This document shows positions 11,550 to 23,689 of a stretch of DNA of 64,000 bases, in pieces. This DNA is from Kryptolebias marmoratus (lineage: Eukaryota; Chordata; Actinopteri; Cyprinodontiformes; Rivulidae). Made by a program: the position numbers and the translations under genes. The notes beneath the pieces were generated by a model, which was not told the DNA's origin, did not search any database, and was given only the letters and a program-made list of their open reading frames with translations. Position 1 is the first letter of the stretch, and each line of letters starts with the position of its first letter. The DNA is taken from assembly GCF_001649575.2 (NCBI RefSeq), contig NC_051445.1, positions 7,710,408 to 7,774,407 of the forward strand. The letters are read 5' to 3'.

Positions 11550-12479
11550 AACCTAGTTTTAAAACCAGATTCCATTTGTTTATCTTGTTTGGCTCATCTA
11601 AAACAAAACCGATGACATAGCACAAACATCCCCTGAGTTTCCAAAGCTATGGACTTTTTTGTGATTAAATGAAAATGACCTAGCATTAAATCCTGCTAAT
11701 GTTCCTCTTTTTTTTACATGTTATCAAACCAATCACCATCCTTAATGACTCCCCCCTCCCCCCTCTACTTTACCCTATTTCACCTTCTTTCAGTGCAGAC
11801 AGACGAGACAGATCTAATCAGATATTTCTCCTCTCCTGCGCCATGATCCACTCATCATGGGAGAGGAGGATGAGTGTACGCATAGAAGGAGGAAGCAAGG
11901 GTGGTGACCTAAAGCGGTGATGACATAATTAATGGCAAATTAATGCTCCACCTGAGCGCCACCATCACCTCATCTCCCTCTTGCATTTTTTTTTCTCGCT
12001 TTCTTATTGCTATCTCTTACCCTCCAACACACACCCAGTCTGATTCATCCCCCCCATCTAACCACATGTGGCCTAATCTCACACGTGGGGGGAGCACATC
12101 TCAGCAGCAACTAACTTAGCTCACTTGCACACAGTACAGTGTGGAGTGCTAATAGAGGCTGGGGGGAGGTGGAGAGGGATAGCGGGGCAGGAGCCTGATT
12201 GCTGTCTCTAATTACGGCTTGATACTAAAGAGTAATTAATGAGTTTGTGGCTGATGGAAGCAGCTCTAGAGCGCAAGACTCGATTGCAGGTAATAAGAGC
12301 TGTTTTTGCCGAGGCCATGAGAGATCCTGTGGGACAAACATGCAGGAACACAGACATTCACACACATATAGCATGATTGCACAGTTTAATATATATGCTC
12401 TGCTCTGTCTAATAATTTTATTAACTGAATCAGTCACTTAGGAGGACAGATACAAAAAGGTATAGTCAAAATGCATGCT
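11550..12479. other. gene-free stretch with a possible regulatory block
   Basis: No exon recognised. The interval 12190-12300 is non-repetitive, with TAATTA homeodomain cores at 12209-12214 and 12233-12238. It reads like a conserved non-coding block, but conservation cannot be tested here. Confidence 0.45.
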
Positions 12480-12591
12480 AAAATTAAAGGCCAAGCATTT
12501 CTTAAAGCATCATTCCTTGACCACATATCACCTGCCCCCCTGCATGTTTAGTTTTAAATTAAAATCATCTTATGCTAAGAGGAGACAGGCA

Positions 12592-12667
<76 letters not shown>

Positions 12668-13015
12668 GGTACAACCTTGTAAATTATGTTAAACACAATC
12701 CAATGTGACAACTCGTTGGATGACTCTCAACAACTACCATGCCAGGTTTGAGCTCAAAATCTTTGAATTTAAAGAGTTGAGTGAGCAGCCATCTTGAATT
12801 GGGTTGAACCCAAACAATAATGAGTCATACATTCAGTAATTACTCTCAGAGAGTTTCACTAAATTTTGTCCACAATTCATGCCAAAGTTTTAAGCAAAAA
12901 TATTGTGCAATGTGTCTAGCTCAGAGTATCTGTTGGGGATGATGCTTAACTACTTCCACACCAAATATCTAAATATCTGTAAAACTGTCTAAGTTTTAGC
13001 CAGTTTTGTGACCAT
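12480..13015 (-). repeat. dispersed repeat family A, copy 2, split by a microsatellite
   Basis: Minus-strand copy. It begins with 'attaaaggcc' and the 'atcatcttatgct' landmark, is interrupted at 12595-12662 by an (AT)n(AG)n tract, then continues with 'agcagccatcttgaattgggttgaac' near 12787-12812 and part of a second unit. Confidence 0.75.
12595..12662 (+). repeat. compound (AT)18(AG)16 microsatellite
   Basis: An uninterrupted AT run (12595-12630) passes directly into an AG run (12631-12662). It lies inside family A copy 2. Confidence 0.97.
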
Positions 13016-13154
13016 ATGGTAATCTTTTCCTGTTGATCTGCTTAAATTAAATATAGGATTAACATATTTTAACAAAGTATTTTATTTGAATCTGAATGTG
13101 CTGAAGAACAAAGTACATGATATAGCCTGGGCCTTTGAATCAAATGCAATATTT

Positions 13155-13268
13155 ATCATCCATACATCCATTTTCTGTACCAGCTTCTCCATTCTGGGTC
13201 ACGGGGAGCTTCTCCAGCAGTCACTGTGAGAGAGGCAGGGGACTCCCTGGACAGGTCGCAAGTCCATC
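13155..13268 (-). mobile_element. ATGG-tailed repeat, copy 2 (3' fragment)
   Basis: The reverse complement reads 'gccctgtgatggact..gacctgtccagg' and ends in 'gaaaatggatg', the same 3' end as the copy at 11250. The 5' part is missing. Confidence 0.7.
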
Positions 13269-13345
13269 ACAGGGCGCAATATATATCTATATGTATATAT
13301 ATGTATAGATATAGATATAGATATATATAGGTGTGTGTATATATT
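13269..13345 (+). repeat. AT/GATATA-type microsatellite
   Basis: Degenerate TA and TATAGA units with a short GT stretch at the right. It directly follows the 3' fragment of the ATGG-tailed repeat. Confidence 0.85.
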
Positions 13346-13703
13346 CAGTATATACATTTACTTCAGATATAAAACATGATGGCGTATAAATTTCAGAGAT
13401 AGACATATATGTAATCTACCTTTAGAGGTATATTTATTTAATCACACTACAGTTTTACAGTATTTTGGAATGGCACTTGATTACAGTCCTTTTTCAAAAT
13501 GTGACAAATTTAAATTTTAAAAATGAGCACATTTGATGTTCTAGGTCTTGAGCCAGTGTGATATGAAATGATAAAGAAACAAGAAACAATAATGCCTAAA
13601 TAAAAAATTTCAGCCATAAAAAGCAAAGCTAAAAGGTAAATATGTGTGCTTGTGACTGTGTGTATGTATGGCTGTTGAAGACAAAGAGCGAAGAAAGATG
13701 AGA

Positions 13704-13712
13704 TGTGTGTTG

Positions 13713-13744
<32 letters not shown>
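13704..13744 (+). repeat. (TG)n microsatellite
   Basis: Nearly perfect TG run with one GC interruption. Confidence 0.95.
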
Positions 13745-13860
13745 GTTGTGGGAAAGAGGAATAGACAGAGAGACGGCGTGCTGAGGAGTGTCTCTAATAC
13801 AGGGGCAGCTGCAGTGCAGTTAATGAGGCCTGCAGTCGAAAGCCCACTGAGTGAGCATTT

Positions 13861-13882
13861 GTGTGTGTGTGTGTGTGTGTGT
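13861..13882 (+). repeat. (GT)11 microsatellite
   Basis: Perfect GT run of 22 bases. Confidence 0.95.
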
Positions 13883-14716
13883 CTCATGGGGAGCTGGAGA
13901 GAGACAGTAAATGTGTGTGTTGAGGTGAGTTACGCAGAGTGCAGTCTTGCTTGACCCAAAGTCAGTCTGTCACCTGGAAGCAACGGGCCTCAGAGAGGAG
14001 GGAGCACAAGGGAGCGCATGAGAATGAAACAGAGACAGAGTGATAGAGTTTTTCAGAAAACAGCGGCAGCTCTCACTCAACTGAATAACTGCAGCAGACT
14101 TTCAGCATGGCTGCTAACAAGCTCTTTTTCACCGTCTCTTTCTCACCCTCTGCTTTCTTTCATTTTCTTTCTCTATCTCGTTAGACCTCTGTTTCTTTGC
14201 CCTTTCCAAAGTGGCACTTTAATAAACAGAGTGTGTGCATTCAGTGGCCAGGTTACCGTAAGAGATGCCTCAAAAGAGCTTCTCATTATTAAGCATATGT
14301 AAAGAGACAAAGGAAGAAGAAGAGGAAGGGCTCTGTGAGAAAAGCTCCAGCTTTTCACGGCTCACCCCCACAGGGAACTGAGCTGACAGACAATGTGAAG
14401 TCCACTGCCTTCATAGTAGCATGTTACCTGCTAATAGCTGCCCCTTCAGTGCCTCCTTAATGGACTTTATTTTCAGACAGCTAAAAGATAACAACAAAGC
14501 TGCTCTAGGAAGAAAATATCCTATTTTTTGACTGAAATTGAGTTTATGAAATATTATAATATTTTGACCATTCACAAAGGTGATTTTATTCATATTTTTG
14601 TCAGCACAACTTTCAACACTCAACAGAAGCTAGACTGCTATTCACACTTGTTGATTATCTATTGATAATCCATTTAAAGAGAAATATAACAATGATTAAT
14701 CTCGATTTTTAGAAGG

Positions 14717-14960
14717 ATGTCTTCAGTGTCTCATGAAGGACTGGGGCAATGCCTGTGGAGTGACAGACCTGGGTGTCGGTTCACATTTTTAAAAAGGAGG
14801 TCCAGAGAGCATATTTCTAATTATCAAGGAATCACACTTCTCAGGCTCTCCAGGAAAGTTTACTCCATGGTGCTGGGAGGGAGGCTTCGACCTATTGTCA
14901 AACCTCAGAATTTAGGATTAGCAGTATGGATTTTGTCCGGGTCATGTAACAGTAGACCAG
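14717..14960 (+). mobile_element. non-LTR retrotransposon relic, reverse-transcriptase N-terminal part
   Basis: The plus-strand translation contains WSDRPGCRF, then 'SNYQGITLLRLSRKVYSMVL' and LRPIVKP. This matches the fingers region of fish non-LTR reverse transcriptases (FKKGDR..SNYRGITLL..GKVYSRVL..RPIVEP). It stops at 'gtagaccag', where the element would normally continue through GTVDQL. A Harbinger-like sequence starts immediately after. Frames are broken, so it is not functional. Confidence 0.85.
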
Positions 14961-15940
14961 GGGCCTCATGTATCAAAGAGTGCACAGCTTTCATACCGAA
15001 GATTGCCTTACAGACAAAATTCAAAATTCACATATGCACAAAAGTATTCAGATGCATCAAACTGTGCCCACATGTTTCTGCGCACCTTTACTTCATGCAT
15101 CCCCATTTACTTGGAACTGAAAGCACATGAGACACCACCCTTGACACGCCTCCATTTAAATATGCAAATGTTAATATGTCCTGCATGTGCAGGTCTCCTC
15201 TCTACATGATGGAAAATGATGTCTAGAGGCAGGAAAATGAAGAATTTCATGGATTGCGAGTCAGAGACACTGCTAAATAAAGTAGTGGGGTGTAAAAATG
15301 TATTTGGCGTTTGCACCAAGTGCAAAGAGGAGTGACGGTGTGTGTGAAGCTGCAGTTGTTAGAGGAGTGCACACCTGCAAAAGTAACAAAAATGTTAAAT
15401 GGTCAGACATAAAGGAAGGAGTATAGTGAGGGACAGCTGCCCATCTCCTCTCATCTAAAAATGTTAGACACCACTTACTGTACATGAATTACACACTATT
15501 ATTGGACATGAATGAAGTGAGCTGGGGGTGCAAATCTGCTGGCAGGGCACTTCTGAGGCTGAGGCATTTCCAACTTTACGCATGTGTTTAATAACATAAT
15601 TAATGTAAACACAGAGGCACTTAGGAGCTTGGTAGAACTTATAGGCTTATTTATTAAATAGTTGATGTCAAGAAACCAGTCGCTCCACATCGATGGAGTC
15701 TTTCAGTCCCAATAAAGGGGTCTTTGACATATCTGGTCATCATAAGGATGAGGCCTTCCATATGACTAGGGCACGGTTCAGGGATTGACTGTGAAATACC
15801 TGACCTGTCAGTCAGCTCCCTCTGAAAGGCTACAGTTGCAAGGAACTCCAGTGTGGTGACGACTTGAATTGGCACCCGCAATGCACAGCTCCTCCTAGTT
15901 TCTCTTTGTAACACTGGGGCCAGTTCAGCGCAAAGTTCCA
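14961..15940 (-). mobile_element. Harbinger (PIF) DNA transposon relic nested in the retrotransposon
   Basis: The left edge GGGCCTCATGTATCAAAG matches the terminal inverted repeat type of fish Harbinger elements. On the minus strand, 15654-15941 encodes a HARBI1-like transposase N-terminus, including ELAPVLQRETRRSCAL, TLEFLATVAFQ and GISQS (family pattern: L.LQR.TRRS.AL..LRF.ATGSFQ..G.SQS). The DDE catalytic domain is missing, replaced by non-coding sequence at 15110-15650. The right TIR is not seen, so that end is truncated at the junction with the resumed retrotransposon at about 15940. Confidence 0.8.
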
Positions 15941-15941
15941 A
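15654..15941 (-). pseudogene. truncated HARBI1-like transposase fragment
   Basis: A 95-codon open frame covers only the N-terminal part of a Harbinger transposase. The helix-turn-helix-like segment around GISQSIPE is recognisable; the catalytic aspartates and glutamate are absent. It is a remnant, not a host gene. Confidence 0.75.
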
Positions 15942-16512
15942 AAAATGAACCTTGGAACGCCCTCTTTGGGTCTATGGATGTGTCTCTACCTCAAGCAGAG
16001 GCGTTCAAGTATCTTGAAGTCTTGTTCACAAGTGATAGTAGGATGGACCCAGAGTTGGAACGACGAATTGGAGCCTCATCCACAGTAACAGGGCATTGCT
16101 TTTGGTCTGTCAAGCAGAAGAAAAAGGTAAGCTGAAAGGAAAAACTCTCAAATTACTAGTCTGCCTACATTTCAACCCTCACCTGTGGTCATGAGATTTG
16201 GATCATTTGGATTCAAGCAGCTGAACTTGGCTTCCATAGTAGGGTAGCTGGCCTCTGAGTAAAGCTGCTGCTCCTCCACATCAAAAGGAGTCAGCTGAGG
16301 TGGTTCCTTCATCTGATTAGAATGTCTCCTAGTTGCTTTGCTTTGGAGATTTTTCTGAGCACGTCCCACCGGACCAGGTCCAGACCCAGAACTTGCTGGA
16401 GAGTGGTACTGGGGAGAAAGACGTCTGGGTTTTCCTTCTGGATCTATTGCCTCCATGACCTGATTATGGATCAGCAGCAGAAGACGGATGGAGGGATGGA
16501 TGGCTATTCATG
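15941..16512 (+). mobile_element. non-LTR retrotransposon relic, C-terminal part with ATGG tail
   Basis: The sequence resumes at 'ctacctcaagcagaggcg' and 'ttcaagtatcttg..gtcttgttcac', typical of the end of the same reverse-transcriptase family. It proceeds through the C-terminal region ('ctgctgctcctccacatc', 'agcacgtcccaccgg') and ends in GGATGG units at 16490-16502. Many frameshifts and stops are present. The central reverse-transcriptase region is missing and replaced by the Harbinger relic. Confidence 0.85.
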
Positions 16513-19139
16513 CTGAACTTGATATATCACTGAAAGAAAAAATAATGCAAACTGTGCATACATTATCCCTTACTTCTTGACTAAATAAAACATCTAAGAC
16601 ACATTAAATGAATAAGTAAATAAATTGTGACCAAGATAGGTAATATGATTGTTTATTTGACAGTTCAAATTCAACCAATTTTTTAAAGCAAAGTTTAAAA
16701 CATGCATCATCTTGTTACCTTCCCAAGTTGGTTTGTCAGTAGGTTTGGGTTAGTCATATTAGAAAATAAATCATCCTCTGCTATCACTGCAAACATAAGT
16801 GCTGCATCTTTGTCTTTGCCTCACTACTAAAAATAAGTAAAATATGCATATTTTCCAAAATGCTTAACCTTTAAAAGCAGTGACAAAGCACTACTTGACA
16901 AGTTTCACTACAATGCAGCTATTTTTGAAAGACCACTAGGTAGTTATTTAGGACTAGATTAACACAACTAGGTCTTTATTTAAATTAAAATAACTTTAGT
17001 AGTCACACACATTCTACAGTTATAGTATCTCCAGTAAAATCAATTAAAATCTGCATCTTTAAGTAATTAGCTTTTACAGCTCTTTCCCTACTCTTGTTCT
17101 TAAATGCATGCACAAGATTATTTTGCACCAACTTAAATTATAACTTTATTCAGTCTTAGTGTGACCAAAGTGAGTGATGTATTGAGCTGCAAACCAAAAT
17201 GCTCACCTTTCTGTGTCAAATCCTGTGTATATCATTCTTTTCTTCCAGCTCTACACTTTTCTGAGGCAGATTTTCTTTCTGAAGTGTCTTTGATTCCTGT
17301 TGCTATTTAGATAAAACTGTCATGAACCTCAGCTGTGGCTCTAAACGATTGTGCTGCACAACTTGGTGTTGCCACACATTTCAGGATACTTTAAGTGTCA
17401 GATCTCTTCCTTTTGAAAAAAGGACATTTCTTTAAATCTTTATTCAAATAAAGACAAAAATATAGAGGGAGCTTTGCAGTTTTGCTGCACAAAAGATCAA
17501 ACATAAGTTGATGCATCTTTAGTGGCTTTATTTTCTGGTAAAACATATGAAATTACGGAGGTGGACACAACAGAAGACGGGCAACTGAGAACTTCTAGCG
17601 ACTTTGCCAGTGGAAAGGTCTCACCAGAACAACTGGGGGTCCCTCTGGTGTTAGCAGAGGCCCCTGTGGTGCAGCTCTGCCATGGGTGTGCCTATCAGGA
17701 TGTACAAGAGACTGTCTGCAAGCAGAACATGCATGATGGTGGATTTTTTTTATTTATTTATTTTTTTTGTCAGCTTGTAAGAGTAGAACCCCTAACAGGC
17801 AATCACAGTGGAGGATGGTGTGTGTGTGTGGGTGTGCGTGTGTAGGGGTGTGTGTGCGTGAGGGCATCCATCACAATATTGTCTACCCAAGGGGCAGTTT
17901 CTCACAAACTGGAATTATAGAGTTAGTACACTGACAGTTGGACACACTGTCACTCAGAAATGTGCACAAGATACACAAACAAGACAAATGCACAAAATAT
18001 GGCTCAGCCAGAGTTCCCTTCAGAAAAACACACAATATACAGACAAGGCCATGCTGGTACCTTTATACACACCCTTCAGTCACACTCTCCCAGCACACAC
18101 ACACAAACCTTGCCTGTTGGTGTCCCCCGAGCAGCAGCAGCAGCAGCAGCTTGCAGGCAGACAGGATACAGTGTGTAGTACAGAGCAGCGTGGTGGTGGT
18201 GTGATGGTGGTACTTCTGTGTCGACAGGAGTGGTCCAGTCTAGACAGAGGCGAAAAGACATCTCATTAAGCCTTCACTTTCTCTCTCTCCTCCACAGAAT
18301 CTGTTGGCGTGCAGCCTGTCTTCACTCTGAAGGGCAGAACAGAGGCGAGGGATAGAGATGGAGAAAGGGTATGGAGGAGAGGACAGGTGGGACAGAAAAT
18401 AGACAAGGAGGAGAAGAAAATCAAACAGGGAGTGAAGAAGATGGAATGAGAAAGGAGGGAGCAAAGGAGGGAAAATTAGGCGATGATCATAGCAAGAATA
18501 GTCTTGATCCTCCAGGAGGCCCGCTCCTAGAGGCTCCTTCTCATTTTCTTTCTCTCAGCGTCTCTCATGCTCTTTCTCTCGTTCAGTCCCTCCCGTCTTC
18601 CCTCCTGCTGCTGTTTCACTCTTAATTAATTTCTCACTACTCACCAGAGCCCAAAGCTCTCTCCTCAGTCGGCCTCCGAGACTGCTCTCAGATCAGCGCT
18701 CCCATCGCCTCACAGCTACAGCAGCTCAAATCTGCATACTTGCACTGAATTTGGCTTCAAATCAGTGCTGAAGGTAGGCCCACACCATGGCACTGCCACA
18801 AGGAAAAAAAGCCTACACTTTAATTAGCTTCAAATGTACAAGTCACTGTTAAAGAATGAGCCTCACAAAGGTCAGCTGGTGTTATCCTCAATGTGCGGCA
18901 AAGTAAAATAGCTGTCTGCAAAATTCATTAAAAATTAAAAGAACTAAATATTGCAAGATTTAAAGGATAATCTGGTTTGATGTAATTTCTCATTTTTGTA
19001 CTCTGACCACCCTTCCCAACATTTTACTGTATAACATTGTTGTAAAAACTATGAATCCAGACAAGATATTAAAAAAGTCAGATGATGCAAAACATATACA
19101 GTATATATCATCACCCCTGCCATAATTATGTTTTTGCCT
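16513..19139. other. gene-free stretch
   Basis: No exon is supported. A 107-codon ORF at 17522-17845 ends in a T-rich run and a GT microsatellite and matches nothing I know. A short CAG run at 18133-18150 is in unique sequence. Purine-rich tracts occur at 18350-18480. Confidence 0.55.
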
Positions 19140-19515
19140 GTCTCTGTGCACTTATGTGTGTTCATGTGTTTGTTTCAAATTTTAATACAATTTTCATAAA
19201 GTGATCACTGGATATAGCCTATGAACTCGGTGGAGGTTTGCGCTCCCTGAGTGCTTCTGGTTTACTTTTGAAGTCAACCCAAGTTAAGATGGCTGCCACA
19301 GTAAAAAAAAAAGACTATAATTCAGTCAATTTTACAGTTATTGTGCTAAATCTAAGTGTGGTTGTAGCTGAGTTATTCAGAAGACCTGACTGTGGCATCT
19401 CGCAATATCTCATGAGATTGAGTGTAATGTTATTTTTAAGGTTTGAACAGAAGGATTCCAACATAAGATGATCTCAGTTAAAAAAAGTGGCAGATGATAT
19501 GCATTCCTTCAAAGA
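19140..19515 (+). repeat. dispersed repeat family A, copy 3
   Basis: Includes 'gtcaacccaagttaagatggctgccacag' landmarks, 'tcaattttacagttattgtgctaaat', 'aacataagatgatctcag', and the end 'gtggcagatgatatgcattccttcaaagaat'. The 77-codon ORF across it is a by-product of the repeat. Confidence 0.8.
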
Positions 19516-20529
19516 ATACTGAGTTTTTGCCCAATTTTTATGTGTAGAATTTCTCTTTTAATCACAAACAATTTTTAAACTGTTATTAGTCATGAAAACC
19601 AAACATAAAATGCCTCATTAGTCTTTTAATTGAAGGACAAAATACATGCACATTTGCACCTAAAAAAAAGCAAACTATACACAATTCTTACACACATACC
19701 CCTTCAACCTTTGCCTTCCTTCTTAATTCTCTGCTCGTGGTAATCCTAGCCTGAGGCATACCCTAAAGTGCTCACTGAGGCACTTTCTGCTGGCCTCCTA
19801 ATGCATTGAGAAAAGAGGATGGGGTCCTGATCTAAGGTTTACAGCCATCCACCATTGCTCCAACAGAAACACTTGAACCCTTGAGTCTTTTTCTCTTTGC
19901 AGAAATAGAGATTCCTTTATTTTTTGTGCCTTCTATGGCAGTAATTGTTCACAGTTAGACCAAGAATAGGACAATAAACAGAAAAGGAAAAATTAATTCA
20001 GCAGACATTCTCAAGGTCGCTGCATAAAAGAGAGTGGAAAGAAATGCATGAATGAGCAGAAGGCCGTGTGTGTACTGTGACCTTCTCGGTAGAACTAATA
20101 ACCAAAAGCCTTTCAGTGTGACCTCTGACCCCACATTGCCACCAACTGGGTTACGGAGGAAATCCTATACGGTGCTTCACACTCAGAATGTTTATCTCTC
20201 CCTTTAGAGACCGTTTGACCTCTCCCTGTCAGTGAGCAGACTTACGTTTCATGGATATTCTCAGCTTTGCGCGGTAACCTGATTATCCTAAATGCCACGT
20301 CACAAGGAACCTGCTTTGCACAGCTCTGATGAAGGATGAAGACAAAGATGGTGCGCGGTGCTCGTTTTCTTCTGGGGAAACTTGATGTGCAGACCATACA
20401 GAATTTTAACAGGAGTTTTTAGCGTGTGCCTAAATATAACAAAGACCCCAGAAAGGGAAAAAAAAAGCATCATTGTGTATTAGTGCAGAGAAACATCATT
20501 ACTCATAACATGAACCCAAACACTTACAC
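19516..20529. other. gene-free stretch
   Basis: Nothing beyond ordinary unique sequence is recognised here. Confidence 0.55.
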
Positions 20530-20720
20530 AAATTAAAGGGCTAGCACTCCTTGAAGGAATGCATACCACCCATGTCCTTTTGTACCAGAGTTTTAGACTA
20601 AAATCATTACAGAGTTATAGCCATCTTGAATTAACTTCGAAAGTTTATCAGTTGTAGCTTTAAGTTCCACAAAATGCATTTAGTAATTTATGAGATATTT
20701 ATATGTATGTATAACGGTAC
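20530..20720 (-). repeat. dispersed repeat family A, copy 4 (partial)
   Basis: Minus-strand end fragment: 'attaaagggctagca', the palindromic TCCTTGAAGGA core at 20548-20558, 'atgcataccacccatg', then 'agccatcttgaattaact'. Confidence 0.75.
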
Positions 20721-23689
20721 AGATACCCCCACACACACCCACCCACACACAAAATTATCTTCCATGCATGTTTTGTCTCCTTCTCCTTTTGACCAAACAT
20801 TGCTCTGTTCAAGGCGTTCACTTTTTTTTTGTTTCTACCATTGAGCCTCATCTACTTGCACTTTCATTCTTTGTAACTTCTGCCTGAACATCCTCTCCTC
20901 TCCTTGGCTCTCCTCTTCTCTGCTTTTCTTCTTCCCCGCTTAAATGAGCCACAGGGGAGCGTTTTAGAAGCCTAAACCCAGCAGCTGGAGCTTCCAGCTG
21001 GGTTAGAAGGAGAACGAGAGGAAGAAGGAGAGACTGCATACCTTTTTCCTTGTGGAGAAAACACAAAGCAGAACTTACTTGTGAAGCTACTTCAGCTTGA
21101 AGTCAAAGTGTCTGTTGTGTTCCTACACATCTTGTTGAATGTGGCAAATCTTATTCTGTTTATACTTATCTTACCTTCCTTCTAATTTCTCCATCATTTC
21201 AGTTTTTTTTATTATTATTATTAGTTCACACCAGTTTTTACACTCAGATATTTGGCTTGTCCTGTATGAGTCTCACAGTTTCAGAAATAAGGATGACTCA
21301 CAGTTCTAATGACCCTGAAATTAAACAGTGTAAAAAAACCCCACCTTTCCCAGATACTGTGCGATCAGTTAAAGGTACTCACTAAAGTCAAACATAAAAA
21401 GATTATTCTGAACCATATCAAATGGTGCAGTTTGAAAAAGTACACTCCAGCAATTTTTTTCAAATATGTTTGTATGCAATTCTGAAATGCAGGTAGGCGC
21501 TCAATGTAATCAAATGACTTTTATCTGCATACTTTACTCCACAAATCTGAGGATAAATACAAATCAATACATCAAAATTATCAGACTTCTTGATTCTATA
21601 CGGCTCTTCCATGGACATCAACATTGCTGTCCTATTTTTAGTCACTTTGTATTTGTTTTCAAAGGTAAACAAATGTATATGGTAGTCGGCAGACAATCAC
21701 AAATTGTGCTTAGATTTTTTTTTTTAATTTAAGGACACATTAACTATTGATATGAGAAAAAAAAATATTGTGCAACTCTTTCTTACTTCATGAATGATTT
21801 TTTGACTGGTTTATGAAATTGCAAAGAATACCTTTAATTACTGAAATAGATTTAGATATTAGTTAGTGGTCTTATAATAAACCTTATAGGGTGAATGAAA
21901 AGGGAGGCCTGTTTCACCTGTTGCTATCACCTCCCATCCCCCATATTATACAGATACTTAATCCAGCAGACAGTGTAGTGCAGCAGAATTGAAAGGGCTA
22001 GATTATACTTATCTTGTACTGAAAAGCCTTTCTCAATCACCTCAGACACACAGTGAAGATGGTTAATTAAATAGTAATTTATATAAAACACTCTGAGTTG
22101 CTCTCATCATTTGTCTCTGTCTTTTTGTTTTGGGTTCTTTCACCTATAAGATGGAAAAGAAACTGGAATTACTGAGAAGTGGCGAAACTCACAATGAAGA
22201 ACATTTACAACCACTGTTGATTTCTGTCTTTTCCTCAACAAGTTTCTAGTTAGGTCACATAACCAGGACATAAAGATGCCAGGAACAAAGATAGTTGCAT
22301 TATGTCAATTCTAATAAAAACAAGTTTTGATCCTTTTGTTGTTAAATTCAGTGTAAATGCACAATTATTTTGGCACAATGTAAAAGAAACCCTTCCTTTT
22401 CAAACTTAGTTTTCATTTGTTTTTGTTTTTATCCTGGATCCTGATATGATCAAAATCAAGCTTCTGGCACATTCTCCACCAAGTTACACGTTTTCACAGC
22501 CTCTATTTATCATTTTGTGTTTAAAAAGATGTAAAGATAGTAAATGCTACAAAATGCTATTTTCTTAAGAATTGTAGCATCAGTGAGACTTAAAGCTGCA
22601 ACTTGCAAATAATGTTAGTTTGAGTTCAATAAAATCATCATAGGACTCAAACCATGAATGAATTTGAGTTTTCAAGTGAAACTTGTCATATTTACTATGT
22701 ACATCACGTAAAATCTATAAGTTTTAACCTCTATATGAAACAAAACTGAGAGTAAAGGTTTGAAAATAGTGTGGTTTCAGATTCCATAAAACAAGAAGCA
22801 AAGATTTGAACACAGGAAAAAATGCTAACCGTGGTAATTTCTTTAACTGCATTTTTTGCTTTACAACAAAGCTACAGTACAAAATACAATCTGTGCATAA
22901 TGGAAATGTAAATATGTGAAATAAATGTGACCCCCCCTGTGATCCTCATTCATTCACTTGGCTCTCAATTTTATTATCACACTTCAGAAATTACATCAGC
23001 TCAAACTGCTGGCAGGAATTCTCAGTGGCTTCTTTCTTGTTAAAGAACCTAGAGGCAAATTAAAATCAGACATCCTATTCTGTACATGGAGGTGAAGAGA
23101 GGGAGGGAAATGCTACGGGATCAATGGTGCAGGGTGAGCAAGAGCAGACGACCAGGCCAACTAGACAGGGACTGCCTTCCCCAACCTCCCACACGTGAAC
23201 ATTGACACTAATTGAGAGGTCTATAAAATATAGATGATCTTTGCTGTGGCCTCTCCTTAATCCCCCCCAACCCTCTCCGCTGTACAGCTCCCCACATCCC
23301 CAGTCTGCCTGCTTGAATGATTCAAGATCAAGATTGCATGCAGATGCCGTGTTGGCATGCGTCTGCCCCGCTGCACACAAGGTGTATCAGGAATGGTCTG
23401 ATGAACATGATCGTGCAGCCCCTTTGGTCAGCGTGTAAGACAGAGTGAGAGACAGCTCCGAATGGAAGGAGGCAAAAGTGCACAAGTTGGATGGAGTTTA
23501 ATAATCAGTGATATGGAACACAAGTGAAGGACAGCAAGTGTGTTGTGTTGTTGATTTATTTTCTATTTTTTTACTGTAAGAAGTTTTGATTGTGAGCAAA
23601 CAAAAATAACAAAAAATTATTTTGTCTATTACTGTAAAAATACTAAACGTTGGTGGATCACAATGCCCTGATGCATGCTCAGTAATTCA
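20721..23689. other. gene-free stretch
   Basis: No exon or recognised transposon. A unique, moderately GC-richer block at 23090-23440 contains CACGTG (23192-23197). ORFs there have no familiar domain. Confidence 0.55.

Larger units (their letters stand above)
13346..14716. other. gene-free stretch with two GT microsatellites
   Basis: GT runs lie at 13704-13744 and 13861-13882. The ORFs here are translations of those runs and flanks. No exon seen. Confidence 0.6.

Noticed and set aside
17522..17845. 107-codon ORF with a plausible N-terminal half
   Set aside because: The C-terminal third is a T run and a GT microsatellite; no homologue recognised.
18133..18150. CAG run that could encode polyglutamine
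   Set aside because: Short, in no convincing frame, and without exon context.
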